A stretch of 64,000 nt of DNA from Haemonchus contortus (GCA_000469685.2 LS997563.1:27932897-27996896); one strand, 5' to 3'; positions 46,981 to 60,039 are shown, counted from the first letter of the stretch. Program-made: numbers and translations. Notes: generated by a model from the letters alone, not told the origin.

Positions 46981-49387
46981 ATGGATCGGTCATTCGAGAC
47001 AGAGGTTCGGCCTAGTAGAGAAAGACGGGATCGTGATAGGCCTGAAGATCAGGGCAGAAAGTTCAGGAGGCAAAGGTATTTCAGTCATTTCATTGTTCTC
47101 AAACTTACAAGTATGATTCGATAAGAAATAAGAGCGATCACATCGCATGTGCGAGTATCAAGGATCCTGAAGAGATTCGGTTTTCGTTTCGTCTTTGTAT
47201 TCGCACTTGAAGCATTTCAGAACACACTGGGATACATCAGAATATGGTAGTGGTGATCCATCCCCTCTTGGCAACTATCCTCCAAAAGCCGGTGCACATT
47301 ATAGCGAGGATTTGGAAGAGTCTGATGATCAAGAGTGGAACATGCACGACAAATTGCTGGTTGGTTCTTACGTCTTTACAGTTCAGCTTTGTTACGAAAA
47401 AATAGAAAAAAAAATATTTTCTGTCGTTTTATTTTTTGCATGAACTTCCCTTCAACGATATATGCCTTGTACCTGCCCCAGTAACTACATGAATTGTAGA
47501 CCCTGGGGTAGGTATAAGTTCTGCAGTCCGTGCCTATTTTTCCTGCTTGTGGCAACGCATTTTCCATGCTTGTCTTTCGGTTTATATTGATTGTTCATTG
47601 AGCTTCTGATTTACTTTGAATGTCCTTCCTTGACCTTTTCCAGTATTGCAAATTCTGTTTTTTAGCAGCTCGATAACAACTGTAGGAGGTTTATGCGCAA
47701 ATATAAACACGCTGAAGAGCGTCATATGTATTACAAAGCTGAGTGGAGGAAAATATACAAGGCTAAAGAAGAGTCCGAAAATGTGGGTTACCTTCCTTAA
47801 ACTTCTGCTATTTACGTTGTGAAGAATTATTGTGATGAGTTAGATTTCATGTTCTAGGTGTTTTTACGACAAATTGAACAACTAACAAAACAACACGATA
47901 GAGATGTCGAAAAGATTCGAAAATTAGAAGCGGTGAGTGGTTTACTTGTCCTACATTCGATGTTTCTTTGTTGTTCCACATAGAGCTCACTTGCACATTT
48001 TTCTTTTTTTTCACATTTCTTTTCCCTCTTGGCCTGTGGTTTAGGTGCAATTTTGTGTTTTCAGGAACTCGCTCAGTACCGATTCGGTCATTTAACAGGA
48101 CAAAATGCATATCATTTTGCTATGCCTCTATCTTCTCATGCTCAAAATAGAAGCTCACTAATGCCATCTCTGCCACCATTACCAAGCAGTACTGCTACAC
48201 CTTCTACCAGCGCCGTGGAATCGATCACTGGAGCTGGTACGCTTACATTTTCTTTTTTTGCATGTATTACTATTAAGTGTTTCTGTAAAAATGTTTGAGG
48301 GAAGGTCTGGGGCGTTGATATATGCTCTTAGAAACTAAAGGGTATTGCTTGAACGACGCGTTGTAGAGTCCTTTACCTATAGGCTACGTATTCCACCCTT
48401 TACAGCTCCTGTCGTACTGAACGCAGAAATAAAACCGCGTCTCGGCCTTGTTTCCAGAACTAAATAGTGGATTCACCGAAGATTTCTTTTTATATGGTGA
48501 TGAATATCGTAGATGAATTCCAATACCGAGCGACGAAGTATAAACCTTGTACGGCTAGGTATTCACCGATAGCCCGACAGTCTCACAAGCTTTTTACTTC
48601 GCAGCTTTTCGCTTGATGGTGAAAATAATACCGAGGTTACCCACGGAACTGCAGCGCGGCGATTGTGGGTATGGTTTAGAAATTGAACCATCAATTTCAA
48701 AAATGAATGGGTGCTCGCAAAACGTTGAAGACTACGTTGTTAGGAATACCCGGTACAATTAGAGTTTGCATACACCTTACGATGGGCAATAACAGGTCCA
48801 ATTGATGATTACTCTATTTTGTTTTGTCAACTAAAAATGGATTTGGCTAGCATCTTTGAAGAATCCAGACTAAAAGTGTCCCTGATATTGCAGGCGAAGC
48901 TTTAACGGAGCAAGCTGACTTATCGATGCTTCGACCACTGCAGTTTGACTCGTCGTTTGTTAATCGCCAAGTATTAGATGACATGGATGAGACGAAAAAT
49001 TTCCGTGCATTAGCTGTAGACGATAGTGAAAGTTTTCTTTCCGGAATGGAAGTTCCTCGCGATGTACCGGCAGAGAAGGCCGTCAAACAAACAGTTGATG
49101 AGGTCCGCCATTTCCATACATTGTGATATCTAGCACTCATCATTTTCATGTTGTTTTCACTGTATTTATTCTCCTGCATGCTGCATGAATGAAATAATTG
49201 GAATAAATTATTGACAATATCTTCATCCGACGATTCTTCATTTTAGGATGTGATCCTAGATGATGGGTATGGTACAACGTCTGACAATGCCGTAACTAAA
49301 GGAGCTGCTGAATGCAGTTCATGTTGTAAGAAAACTAACAATGCAATTGTCGATTGTCAGAACAAACCACCAAATCAATCCACGTGA
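46981..49387 (+). CDS. Unrecognised coiled-coil protein (314 residues)
   Basis: I do not recognise this gene. Exons: 46981-47075, 47221-47359, 47669-47782, 47858-47932, 48065-48236, 48894-49102, 49247-49387; all phases join, sum 945 nt with TGA. Residues 1-35 are strongly basic and acidic (RERRDRDRPEDQGRKFRRQR), possibly a nuclear signal. Residues 36-78 are a low-complexity acidic region (SEDLEESDDQEW). Residues 79-150 are a long charged helix with heptad-like spacing (MRKYKHAEERHMYYKAEWRK, IEQLTKQHDRDVEKIRKLEA), most likely a coiled coil. Residues 165-195 are Ser/Pro-rich. The C-terminal 110 residues are acidic and end with a cysteine cluster (ECSSCCKK). There is no signal peptide, membrane segment or enzyme motif. 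The start is the first ATG after a probable splice-leader acceptor. The exon 6 donor (GAG then GTCCGC) is weak; reading through would end the protein after VRHFHTL instead. Gene structure is well supported; function is unknown. Confidence 0.8.
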
Positions 49388-49687
49388 CGGGTTTTTATCA
49401 CGAAAATAGAGTTTTTTTTTTCTAAATATTTGGATGTTAATAAGTATTCATAATGCTGCCACTCAAAACTGCTGCACCTGTTTTGTAAAACTACTATTTA
49501 CCAAGGAGACAACATGAAAGATATCAGTGAGTGGTGCTCGCTTATTATGTATTTTCGTTGGTTTATCGCTATGCACAACAGTGCTGACGTGTGTTTTAGT
49601 TGCATTTATATTCATCATCATCAATCATCTTCTTTTAAATATCTATTGTTGTGATATGTGTTGAATAATATCATGAACAGTGTAGAT

Positions 49688-49693
49688 AATAAA
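49688..49693 (+). terminator. Possible polyadenylation signal
   Basis: AATAAA about 300 nt after the stop codon of the coiled-coil gene. It implies a 3' UTR of about 320 nt. Confidence 0.45.
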
Positions 49694-49699
49694 TTGCTG

Positions 49700-51018
49700 T
49701 AAAGCACGAAAACTTGGCACTGTTTCAACTTTTGAGCCTGTTTTTGCGATTAGTGATAACGCTCGGTTGCGGTCACCTAATCGCGTTAGTGAAGCGAAAC
49801 CATCTTTACATCTTATCGGCTGTTACGGTATTCGTTGCTCATTTATTTTACTGATTTGCACCAATTCGTATGATCCCATGTAAGTCTTCTGCTTTTCTGC
49901 ACTCATTCGTTGTAACTTTTATAAAATCAGCTCAAAATTAAATAACACTGAAATTATCTATGTCACCTGTTTGTTTGTTGTTTGACGCTTTCTTAAGATG
50001 GGATCCAACAACGTCACCATTCTTTGTCGCGCATTGTCGCGTGCTGCGAATCCCAACACTTGAGAAACAATCTGCTCGTCTTCACATCGTCATTTGCTAT
50101 GCTATAAGGAAGATGAAGATTGGAAGTGATCAGATCAAAATACATGCCATTACGGTGGCAGCAATGTACTTGCTTCGCTAACCTAATTAATTATGTGAGT
50201 CAGGCTTTCAAGTAAGCAATCCGAACTACAACAACTTCCCGTGCAAACGCAACAAATCCTTAATTAAATTAGTATCATGCTTGAATTCAGCAAAATCTCA
50301 CAGAAGAACGTTGTCCCATGCAAGTTACAAATGGCACTTGTATGCCTTGTGATCAACTAGAACTTTTTGAAGTTCTAGATTGATGAGAAATGAAGAAATT
50401 TCAATTGAAGTGCAGTTCACAAGTAGGGGGTGCGTTATTGAAATAGGAACGTTCCTCATGGCAGTACTGACAAGAAAGATAATTACCATAAAAGGAGCAG
50501 AAGCCTGAATTTATGACGGTTCTTGACATTCCACATAAACATTCATAGCATGTACAGTGCTTAATCTACGGATGAGTATGCGATCAGGACTTACACTGGT
50601 TGTTCATCTTCATACTCTCATTAATTCCATAGAGAGAACCAAATCGCTATGGCCGAGCCACACCTGGTTCATCTGTTACAACAAGTATTTATCGTTACAA
50701 ATTTATAACTCACAAAGAAGTTAGGCATGCGAAAGATATCAACAATAGACAACTTATGAATAGCATAAGAAAAAAAAAACTCAAATACCTTCACGGAATA
50801 TGGATAGTGAAGCAATATTCGAGATCATAGACCATTAAATGCGAAACGAGTGCGCCACAACTTTCAATTCACGAGCGATGTTAAGAAACGAAGCTATGAC
50901 ATGCGTTCTAATTCAAGGTTGCATGCAAAACTAATGCAGGTGAGAAAATTGACCGCTGTGTTTTTTTCACAGAGCACAAAAACTGAAAACATAAAAAAAC
51001 AACTCTGTCAATACAGTA
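49700..51018. other. Intergenic between convergent genes
   Basis: This lies between the 3' ends of the plus-strand coiled-coil gene and the minus-strand Fox-1 family gene. No further coding region or repeat is supported. No clear AATAAA for the Fox gene was found. Confidence 0.5.
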
Positions 51019-54000
51019 TCAATTCGACTTCGCTTGCTTCTTACTCTGGTGATAGCTATCAAGGCTGCTCAAGCGTTTTCGACCATTACGGTCTGTGGAA
51101 GATTCAAACGGATGATAGACTGGCAACGAGCTGGGATTGTTCGCACCACTTTGACCAGCATTACATTCCAAAGCATTCTCTTCCAAAGCCATTGACTGAG
51201 AACGAAAATCGTTGCTTGAAGAATTCGCTTGATTGCTGACGCCGCCTATAGATGTGAAGTAAGGACAAAGCAAAATCATGCGCGAAACTGGTAGCAAATG
51301 AGCATCATCCATAAGCATTTTCAAATATGATACTCTAACTATTAAAGAATGCAGGACCATGCAGTTACAGGTGCCAGACAAATCTTCCTTACAAGCGTTG
51401 AGTAAAAGAAGCACAGTTTTGGACGAATTTAACTCACGAGTGATCTCGGTTCTCGAAGCAAAAAGGGAACACCGATGAATTCCACCGCATAAAGGTGCAC
51501 ATGTACGCTACACTTGATACATTTATAGCCGCATGCATGCAATAATAAGGCATGAATCCTTTGGTCAAGGATTACCGTACCATGATCAAGGCCCCACTAC
51601 TTGTTAGTAGAATCAGTGAGCACTTTTGTTTGAAAACGCCACGAAATCATAGAACTCGAGTTCGGATGAAAACTAAGAAAAACTCAATGAATTCCCTCAA
51701 AAGCAAATGAGACGACGTGTGGTCCATTAGAAGAAATTACTCTACTCTAATTACTCTAATATTAGAGGTCTCACGTACCGTATTGTATATCCACAGGACT
51801 TTATCACGGGCGGACTGCGCACATTTGAAAAGCAAATTGTAAAAACAAGAACTGCGAAATCACGGAAGATTTATGGCCACTTATTACACCGGGACAAAAA
51901 ACAGATGTTGAGAGCAACCTCGTGACACTTGCACAGGCTTCGCCTAGTTGGATGCCGTAATGCAGCCGGTCTTTATCACAGTCTCATGGCAAATAAACAA
52001 TAATAAGGCTTGCTTTAATAAATTCGGCTAAGCATTAGTCGAAACGATCAAGTTTGAGGGGGCAACATCTTTTTCGAAAAGTGATTTTTCTCTGGCCATA
52101 GCTCACAATCATTTGGACTGAGGCCATTCCCGTATTGGCATGGTTTGGCATGGAAAGCACTCAATATGGTCAATCTCGAAGGAACTCACCTGCTGGCACT
52201 GCTCTACCAATAGGCCCGAACTGACCCTCCTTTAGCGGTTCTCCGTGAAAAGAAGTGTCAATCACACAGGATTGGTCAAAAGCACGGAGACTGCTTTTGC
52301 GAAAATTGTCTTTCACAGTTTTCGCATTCTAAAGGGTTGATAAACAGATCGTTTCTAAGCCGAGAAAAAAGTACAAAACATTTCTTACAGCGGCGCGTAT
52401 TTGCGAAGATAGGTCATTAGTTAAGCCAAGCGAGCCAACTAGATCTAGATACCCGGTATATGGATTGATTGAAGCTGGAGTTTTGAAGAGTCCAGAGTCA
52501 CATAGATCTGAAAATATTCGAGTTCAAAGCTCATTACATTCTAGCTTTACTTCAAAATCAAGTATTGCCACAAATATTGAGCACTTACAATTAGCGAACC
52601 CCTCGTTCGTTGCTTCTTGAGGAAACCGGCCTTGCATGGTAGGCGGAATCAGAACGTTGTTGGGATTGACAGTCGGAAGTGTTGCGTAAGTGAGGCCGGG
52701 AGCACCTAACGGCATCATAGTAGTAGTAAGCACATTAGGCGGCAGATTTTCAATTCCTTGTGAAGGAGTAGTACACAGTAATTGGAAAGGGATAGGAGAG
52801 ATCGTGAAAGGTAGTTGTACTCCGCCATTCATAAGAGTTCCTGGTTGTTGTATGGGCAGAGTTCTGGGATAGAGCAACGAATGTTCCCTCATTGCAAGGG
52901 GATTGATCATAGCTGAAAAAAAAATTGTTTTACAACCACAAAAGAACAGATCAAACGCAATGGAAACTTCGAAAGAGTTATGAACCTTGAAGTCGTAATT
53001 GATTTTGCGCAAGAAGAGCCGCCATGAGCGGATCGGAAAGATTGTGAGTAATCAAAGGATTGGTCTGTAGTTGTGGCAACTGCCCTGCCAGTAAATCTAC
53101 TCTCGGAGCCTGCGCGATTGCAGTTTGGGGAAGCATACTCGCATGTTGTACGCGGGCTGCATTTCGTCGATGAGGAGCTGTAGTAGCTTTTTTGACCTGA
53201 ACGACATACTGTAAGTCCCAATTGTGATCTTTTGCGGTCCTCACCAGAAGGCAAGGCAAAAAAAAATACTGTTCAAATGGAGGCCTAGACATGAATAGAA
53301 CAGATATAGCCCAAGGGCGTTTCATACAAATTAAGGCTCGGCCGCAACGTTGTGCGCCGCTCCAACGGAAGCCTTCAATCGCCCCATAGCAATTATCAAA
53401 CAGACAAGTACCCCACCCCAGTATTACGATGTGTTCCCAAATTGTAGCCGAATCACGAACACCTATACTTCTACGAAGAAGAAACGCATTCACGAAGAAA
53501 AAAAAGTGAGCCTTGAAACACAATACTGAGAGAAAAAGGTATGTATATGTATGTATCAAAGGTATGTATATTCAATGAATAAAAAGTGTTAATCAGACTT
53601 CTTGTCGATCTACATCCGAGGTGAACACCGTGTACCCTGTGCGATTGATTGAATCACGATATTAGTGATAGATATCACGAATCAGAGCCATATAAAGGTG
53701 GAATACCCCTGAGGGGACCCTAATTTCGCATGGCTCCGCTGTTTCATTTATCTTCAGCTAATATTCTATTCTACTTAATTGCTAGTTGCGTGCCTGAATA
53801 CAGCTATGTCTTGATAAGTTGGTCGCAATGCAATCTAACGAGATTTGGCCGTGTAGAGACAATAATGCAATAGTTCCATGAAAAATAAGACTGGTACAAC
53901 TACGTTCTGAGCAATGAATGTAACAGCAACTGATAGGCAACAGAGGAAAGCCGAATGGATAAGTTAGAGAGCGTTGAAGCGCGCCCAATCCCGACATGAC

Positions 54001-54875
54001 ACAAATTTGAGACAACTGTCAAGCACGCCGCGTGAATTGGAGCGCCCCGTACGGGCCATACATCGGACATAGGCCTACAGTAAGTCCGAATACGCCCAGT
54101 TTCGTCTTGATGGACGACACAGCGTACTCAGAAACGAGACGTTCCCATACCTCGATCACTCGTCCCTGGACTACCATTCCATTTAGGGCGGCGCGCGCGG
54201 CTTCACATCCCTCCTTGGTGTCAAGTGTCACGAAGCCAAATCCTTTTGAGCCGCGTTCGTTCATCACAATTTCTGCATTCGATACCACGCCAAAGCTGCA
54301 AATTGTTAAATTCGATTTAGACAGGGTAATATTGAAATTTGGGGTGAAAAGAAATAGTATTTATAAAATCAGATTGAAAAGAAGCTAATTGGAACTCACG
54401 GACTAAACATTTGAACGAGATCGGGACCTCTGAAGCTGAATGGAATATTGCTGACATAAATCCTGAAAAACAACAAAGAATAGGAAAGAAACAACCAAAA
54501 CGGTGAGAGGACTTCAACAAATTTCCCCGAAAGTCGATTGGTTCCCTCCCCCAACCCTCGATAATTCTTAGAACTCTGTATGGAATTCACACTTTGTACA
54601 ACGACTAGGTGATCGTGTTCAGAGTAAGAGGAACAAAACATAAGTGGGTCTAAAACTGCACCATAATTGCTCTCAATAACCCACCTACGCTCATCAAACT
54701 GTCCTAACGTCGTTGAGGAAGAAGAACTGGCGCTTTTCATTTCTGCTCCAGCTGCTTCAGATCTTGCTAAATTCTCAATTTTTTTTGCATCAATATTCAG
54801 AACTGGTCCGATGGGAACGGCGCTTGTGCTGCAGCCAGCATCTGGTGACAGCTTGCATATCTTACGATCAGCCAT
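51019..54875 (-). CDS. Fox-1 family RNA-binding protein (one RRM)
   Basis: Predicted 472-residue RNA-binding protein of the Fox-1/RBFOX group (C. elegans members fox-1, asd-1, spn-4), which bind UGCAUG or related sites and control splicing or maternal mRNAs. Exons (minus): 54875-54685, 54462-54400, 54295-54151, 53196-52986, 52912-52589, 52507-52389, 52328-52190, 51245-51019; phases all join, sum 1419 nt with TGA. Residues 64-136 are the RRM: RIYVSNIPFSFRGPDLVQMF (RNP2) and NERGSKGFGFVTLDTKEGCE (RNP1), ending GRVIEV. The phenylalanines that contact RNA in RBFOX1 are kept; RBFOX has RLHVSNIPFRFRDPDL, so Y replaces H and SFRG replaces RFRD. The usual NNATARV after the RRM is replaced by KKATTAPHRRNAARV, a basic extension. 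Residues 140-400 are Pro/Gln/Asn-rich (low complexity), with NPYTGYLDLVGSLGLTN near 325-345. The end is basic (RNGRKRL, KKQAKSN). The family is certain; which paralogue is not, so no symbol is given. Confidence 0.88.
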
Positions 54876-54898
54876 TAACTGAGTTCTTTAAAGCGTAA

Positions 54899-54908
54899 CT
54901 GCAAAAAA
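54899..54908 (-). promoter_or_regulatory. Candidate trans-splice acceptor of the Fox gene
   Basis: TATTTTTTGCAG on the minus strand, ending at 54899, lies 23 nt before the ATG. It is consistent with splice-leader addition. Confidence 0.5.
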
Positions 54909-54909
54909 T

Positions 54910-56640
54910 ATTTGACGGAGACATAAGATAAGTCAAATACAAGCAAACAATGCGGAGCCTCCTCTAAATTCACTACTGTTCTAGAAAGTGTTCATCAAAT
55001 CTCAGAACTTCTCGCAAACAATGCTCCCAATTAGAGGCGAAATCTCCGGGTGTTTACTCGTTAGACAGTCGCCCTCGGCCGATGGGAGAAGATTCCAGCA
55101 TTAATGCCAAAATATGCGAAAAAAGCCAAATTCAGTTATTACAACCGAGCAGGTTTACACTTTTAGCCTAGCTATGAACTAATTGATGGTCCTGATCGCG
55201 AATATGAACCATCCCTGCAACGGCCCCCATCGGTCCAGGAAATTTCAGTTTTTTTTTATGAACGCGATGGAAGAAAATGGCACGAAAGGAAGTACACGTG
55301 ATATTCATAATCAAGACACTACATAATTCTCGTTTACCGACCTCAATAGTTGGAATAAATTTTCCCTGAACCCCTTGAAAGACCCTTGAAACAAAAAACC
55401 CTGCTCCTAAATGCAGTCGTATTCGTGACCGGAATAAATTAACTTTCGAGCGAAGCTAAAATCCCATAGAAAATGAGTTTTTGCACAAAGAATAGCACGA
55501 CTGAAACTTGATTATCCATTGGACGAATTGAAAGCTACGCTGAAAAGCTCTCAAAGTGACTTTGAAGGACATTCGAGGAATATCGCGTGCCTGAGCAGTG
55601 AATGCAAAGTGGCCTATTTTTAGCCAACACACTTCGAAAAAGATCCATTGGTTACGAAGATGAGGAAAGTAACCACCACTCAAATGGTGACCATTGCTGG
55701 CTTGCCGAAAATATCGACCGATCGCCAACAAAAGACAAGGAAGGGACATTGGTTAGTGTAGATCGAACAGGAGCGAAAATTTAGCACGGGCAACCCGTTT
55801 CCTACTGTAACCACATATCTTCTCCCGCACCATATGTTCTTGCCTATGGCCCCTTTAGACGCTTCGTATATGTGACGGGTTAGAATTTGCGTATTAAAAT
55901 GGGGTTATGCCGTGCCAGATCACTGTAGGAGCCGAGTGCATGCACTGTTTTCGTTTCTCTGTAGTCAAAGACTGCCAACCTGACAGCCTGTGCAGGATAT
56001 TCTAGAACGTCACAGAGATCGCGGGTCATCTAGCAATGACTGCCTGATTTCCTTTGTCAGGGATCAGGATGGAATCATGGGAAGCGCCTACTATACAAAT
56101 TTCGTGTCAGGCTAGCTAAACGTGGAATCTTTCCCATATCCACCATTAGGGAAAACGCTTGTGGATGGTTCTAGTATTCTTCCATACCACACGATTCCAC
56201 ATTTTCTGGGCAACACAATCCTTAAACTGTGAACAACACTTCCTTCATCACGTACCACCAATCACTCCTAGAAGTGTGAAAGGGAAAGGAACTCAGTGCG
56301 GATTCAAATTCCTACCGTAATCCTACAATTGCTTAGTATAACTTCTGAACGACTAACGCAAGTAATGTTCTGATATTCCACGACTAGTAATGGTATTAGG
56401 CAATAGAGGGGGTTACGGTAGAGATTGAATCCGTACTGAATTTTTTTTACTCGTGTGGAGAGCACTGCATTAGCGAGGCAATTACAAGGTATAATAAGGT
56501 GCTTAAGTGAATTGGAAAGCTAGCTTCATCTTGGTGAGACAGCGATGAGAACAACAAAAACAGCGAGGTGAATAATCAATCTCAGAATGTCGTCCATGGG
56601 CGCCTCATACAATTAGATGGCTGTGATGGGTGGAGCCGGC
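54910..56640. other. Intergenic, upstream of the Fox gene
   Basis: Presumed promoter region; no core element was recognised. CCATCCCTGCAACGGCCCCC near 55210 matches the words near 46825, and CGTATATGTGACGGGT near 55866 matches the words near 27165, pointing to small dispersed repeats. No gene is supported. Confidence 0.5.
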
Positions 56641-56691
56641 TTCTTCGTTCATTAGGAGGATGACGAGGGCGGGAGGAAGGGAGGGAGGGAC

Positions 56692-56703
56692 GGGGGGGGG
56701 GGG
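56692..56703. repeat. Poly-G tract (12 nt) in GGGA-rich DNA
   Basis: An uninterrupted G run preceded by GGGAGGAAGGGAGGGAGGGA, giving G-quadruplex potential on the plus strand. Confidence 0.95.
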
Positions 56704-57000
56704 ACGGAGAGGAAAAGTGGACCCTCAGTGCTCGCTTTTCGTTCACCATCCAATTTAGAGCCAGAAGGGCGCGGCAGTTTGCTGCATAGGCCGTCTAATG
56801 AGCTGCGGCTGTTGACAGCCCAGCTCGGGGACGACGACAAATCAACACTGGACAGACGGAAATATCATTGCTGCTACACTCAGCCATGGGCTTTGACAAA
56901 TGTATAGCAGTGCTGACCACGCAAACTGAATTTACGAGCTTAAGCTTGCTATTAAACAAAGTTTCGGCAGCCAAGATTTTGCACTTTGCCCTTGAAGAAG

Positions 57001-57027
57001 CTGAAGACGAAATTACGACTTTCGAAA
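57001..57027 (+). ncRNA. Hammerhead-like ribozyme core, second locus
   Basis: CTGAAGA (57001-57007), one C, stem GAAA (57009-57012) with TTTC (57020-57023) around TTACGAC, then GAAA (57024-57027). The arrangement equals that at 38647-38669. The flanks do not match that element, so it would be a different Penelope-like family or chance. Confidence 0.25.
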
Positions 57028-57059
57028 TTTCGTTAATGACACCCACCTAGAAGACCAGA

Positions 57060-59860
57060 CAAACAGAACCCGCAATATACGGATTCACTTACCCAGTGGT
57101 CTAGACTATAAGGGACATTCTGGTTCACCGGATAAATGAATCCTCTCCTCCCTAACCTTGAATGAATGTGAATCAACCCGCAGCAGATCGCGATTCGTAT
57201 GCCGAAGGGCTACCATTCCAGCTAATTCCATGGTTGGCTTCCCAATCCACTATAAACAATTGGTTGGGCTTTTTTATTGGTATGTTTGTGTGTATGACTG
57301 GAAGTCGTGGATTTCTTTGCTCTGAACCCAGAACATTGGAAATTCAGATTGGAGGGTACAGATGACGAATTAAGTACATTGATAAATGGCGACAGGAAAT
57401 GATAACATATGATAATGGTTGCTAGGGCGACAAAGAAAGAACTACAGATCTGTCACGTCCTTGAATCAACATTCGAAACTCGGTACTTGAAAATCTTGAG
57501 CGAGCTATGACGTCATAAGAAATGTTCGCACACAGAAAGTGATAACAAATGATAAAATCTGATAAAGGGTGCAAGAGAAAGTTGACCTTCACTTTCAGCA
57601 AACCCTTTAATGGAAGTTTTCCAACCAGAAATATTGAATGAATTGAACAGAGAAGAGGAAGTGACCAGGTTTAGTTGGGAGTTCCGACATCGTCATAGAA
57701 AGGAGTGAGCCTGGCGTAAGCCAAACGATCCGAGTGATATTTGCATAAACCAGGAGTCCTCTCAGAGAATTAGCGTAGGCAGCAGAGCAGAAATAACGTG
57801 TTTGTCAATATAAAAGGACTTTGATTTCGAAATTAGGAAATCCCCGCACAATAAGGGATTTTTCCTGATCGATTTCCCATCTCCTACTCTCTCGTAAAAA
57901 CAATAATTGAAAAACAACATTGGTAAAACAGTTCCTTAACTCATATTGGAAGAATTGCTCCCAAACCAACACTCAACAGGCCGTTTCCACTAAATCAAAG
58001 CATATTCTCCGTGTTCGTGACAGAGTTTGAAACACATTCCGTTAAGGAAGAAACATTAATGATTCAAAAGAAAAATGGCAGTAACGTATAGATTCTCAGA
58101 ATAATTCACTCTCTAAAAATGTTGAAGAAATGTTTTTGAATCAGAAAGAGAGGTGGAAAATAATGAAGGATTACTGGAAAGCCTGTATAAGGCTGAAGTA
58201 ATTACGAAAGCTCAATGCTTACGAAATTCCCATGGGACTAGCAACGAAAAAAAGTTTCCGGAAATATCAGCGGGAAAAAGCCATGTAGAATGGGCAGAAG
58301 GAAAAAGAAGGAATTTCCACTACGATGAATAATTGGAACACAATATTACCAAATGGGTACCGGGAAACGATTACAATCAAGATTACCGAAACCGATTAGG
58401 GGACTGATATGAGCGAGATAAGTCCCTAAGTCGTTTTTCTGAAATTGATCGAAATTTCAGTGAAAAAGCAAATGGAGTGAATTGATGAGTAAGTGCTTCG
58501 AAATAGACCAAAAAACAGAACTCCAAAGAAATTCACAGTAACTTCTCTTCTGCTAAATAAAATGAATTGTACGAATGTGGCAAGGAATTGGTTTGCTTAC
58601 AACAGAGGAAACTTCGAGAAGGAGACAGACAGCTGGCGATGATGGCTCATAAATGCCTCGCGCATATGGATGGAGCACATGTAGGACTTACATATCAGTT
58701 TGAAGACTTAAAGCTAAGCACAAGATCCAAAGTACTGCAATTCAGATACTTTAAATGCTAAGGTAATGGACGCGCACATAGCTCAAAAACGAAACATTCA
58801 CCTAATGGATTCTTTACACTTGGGAGAGCAGCCCCATGGGAGATATCGACTACGTCAGCTGCCGTTCAATAATGTGCAATATCATGGACCATTGAAAATA
58901 TCTTGCTCCAGACACACGACGAATTGCAGCCGCGCGAGGGTGAGACGTCCCGCGGCAATCCCTCGGCCGCTGCTGAAAGCTGTCGCGTCATCGGGCGGCA
59001 CGCGCTGCGCCGGGCCTCACCTTGTGGTGCGCATCGCACAGTGGCGAACGTGAAGGTCGTTCCCCATTAATAGCTTCGGGAGGGTTCATTGGGTAGGAAG
59101 TCATCACTTCAGGGGTGGAGCAAGATGCAACTTTAGGGCAAAAATCGGAAAGAGAGGATAGAGCATTGGCGAATGAATTCCATTCGGGCTGGGCCACCCC
59201 TCAGCAGCCAATCGGATCAATAAGCACCGGCTGGTCACGACAGTGTTTGGTCCGTGGACCGCGCGTGAGGGAACAACGACACTCCCACCCCCATTCCCTA
59301 CTCTTGAGCGGATTCGAAGGCCTGGACCCTTCTGTCACAGTATCGCTACCTCGACTAAAGGGATAGAAGCACAGATTGGCCTAAAATGTGTCGTTTGGGA
59401 CGAATTCGCACTCAAACGCTAGTAAATCCTAAAAGTTAAGCCGAATGCTTGGGCGCATCCTAGAGTGGGATTGATCTACCCCAAAATGCTATTCTTTCTA
59501 CCCCGTATTCGAACGTGTTACCTCCGAAACGCACAGGTAACCTGACCTCTTTGTACCGCTTACTAGAGTATCTGGTTCGGGCGAAATGTTTACAGTTAAC
59601 TGTGACAGGGTTGTCATACAGTCGCGGGGATAGGGTACAATGAGATCTGCAAGAGCCGACGAGCCCCTCGAAATCAGGTTTTCTTGGAGAGCCACTTCTT
59701 CAGATCTGCTTGCACTACTGCTCCCGATTCATTTGGATTGGATTCGGCCTCTTCGTTGGGACCATTGTTCACTTGGCTACGGGAAAAGATGGGTTTACTG
59801 TCGTCGGCTTTCTTAGTTGTTCATAAAATAAAACCAGGATCGAAGTCTTACGGCATGCTT
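57060..59860. other. Gene-free stretch
   Basis: AT-rich, no supported gene. A CG-rich block at about 58915-59050 has overlapping frames on both strands and no family similarity, like those at 16550, 17680 and 43860. Confidence 0.5.
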
Positions 59861-60039
59861 GTTCATATAGGTACGGGCGATTTCCAGATGTATCCAAATA
59901 TTTTGGAAGGTATACGGTATGATAAGTTGGAGCGGAGGTGATCTAGCGCCAAATATAGGCACTGTAACCTGGGGATACATTCTCGTTTGATCTCCGCCCA
60001 AGACAGCCAGCCTTCCATCCCTCTTGGGGGGGGGTTGAT

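Noticed and set aside
50850..51239. 129-codon plus-strand frame
   Set aside because: It is the antisense shadow of the last Fox exon.
52978..53559. 193-codon minus-strand frame
   Set aside because: Only 53196-52986 is Fox exon 4; the upstream part is intron read open by chance.
56795..57050. Paired frames on both strands of about 60-83 codons
   Set aside because: Opposite-strand frames over the same DNA with no family match; more likely the tail of a retroelement.
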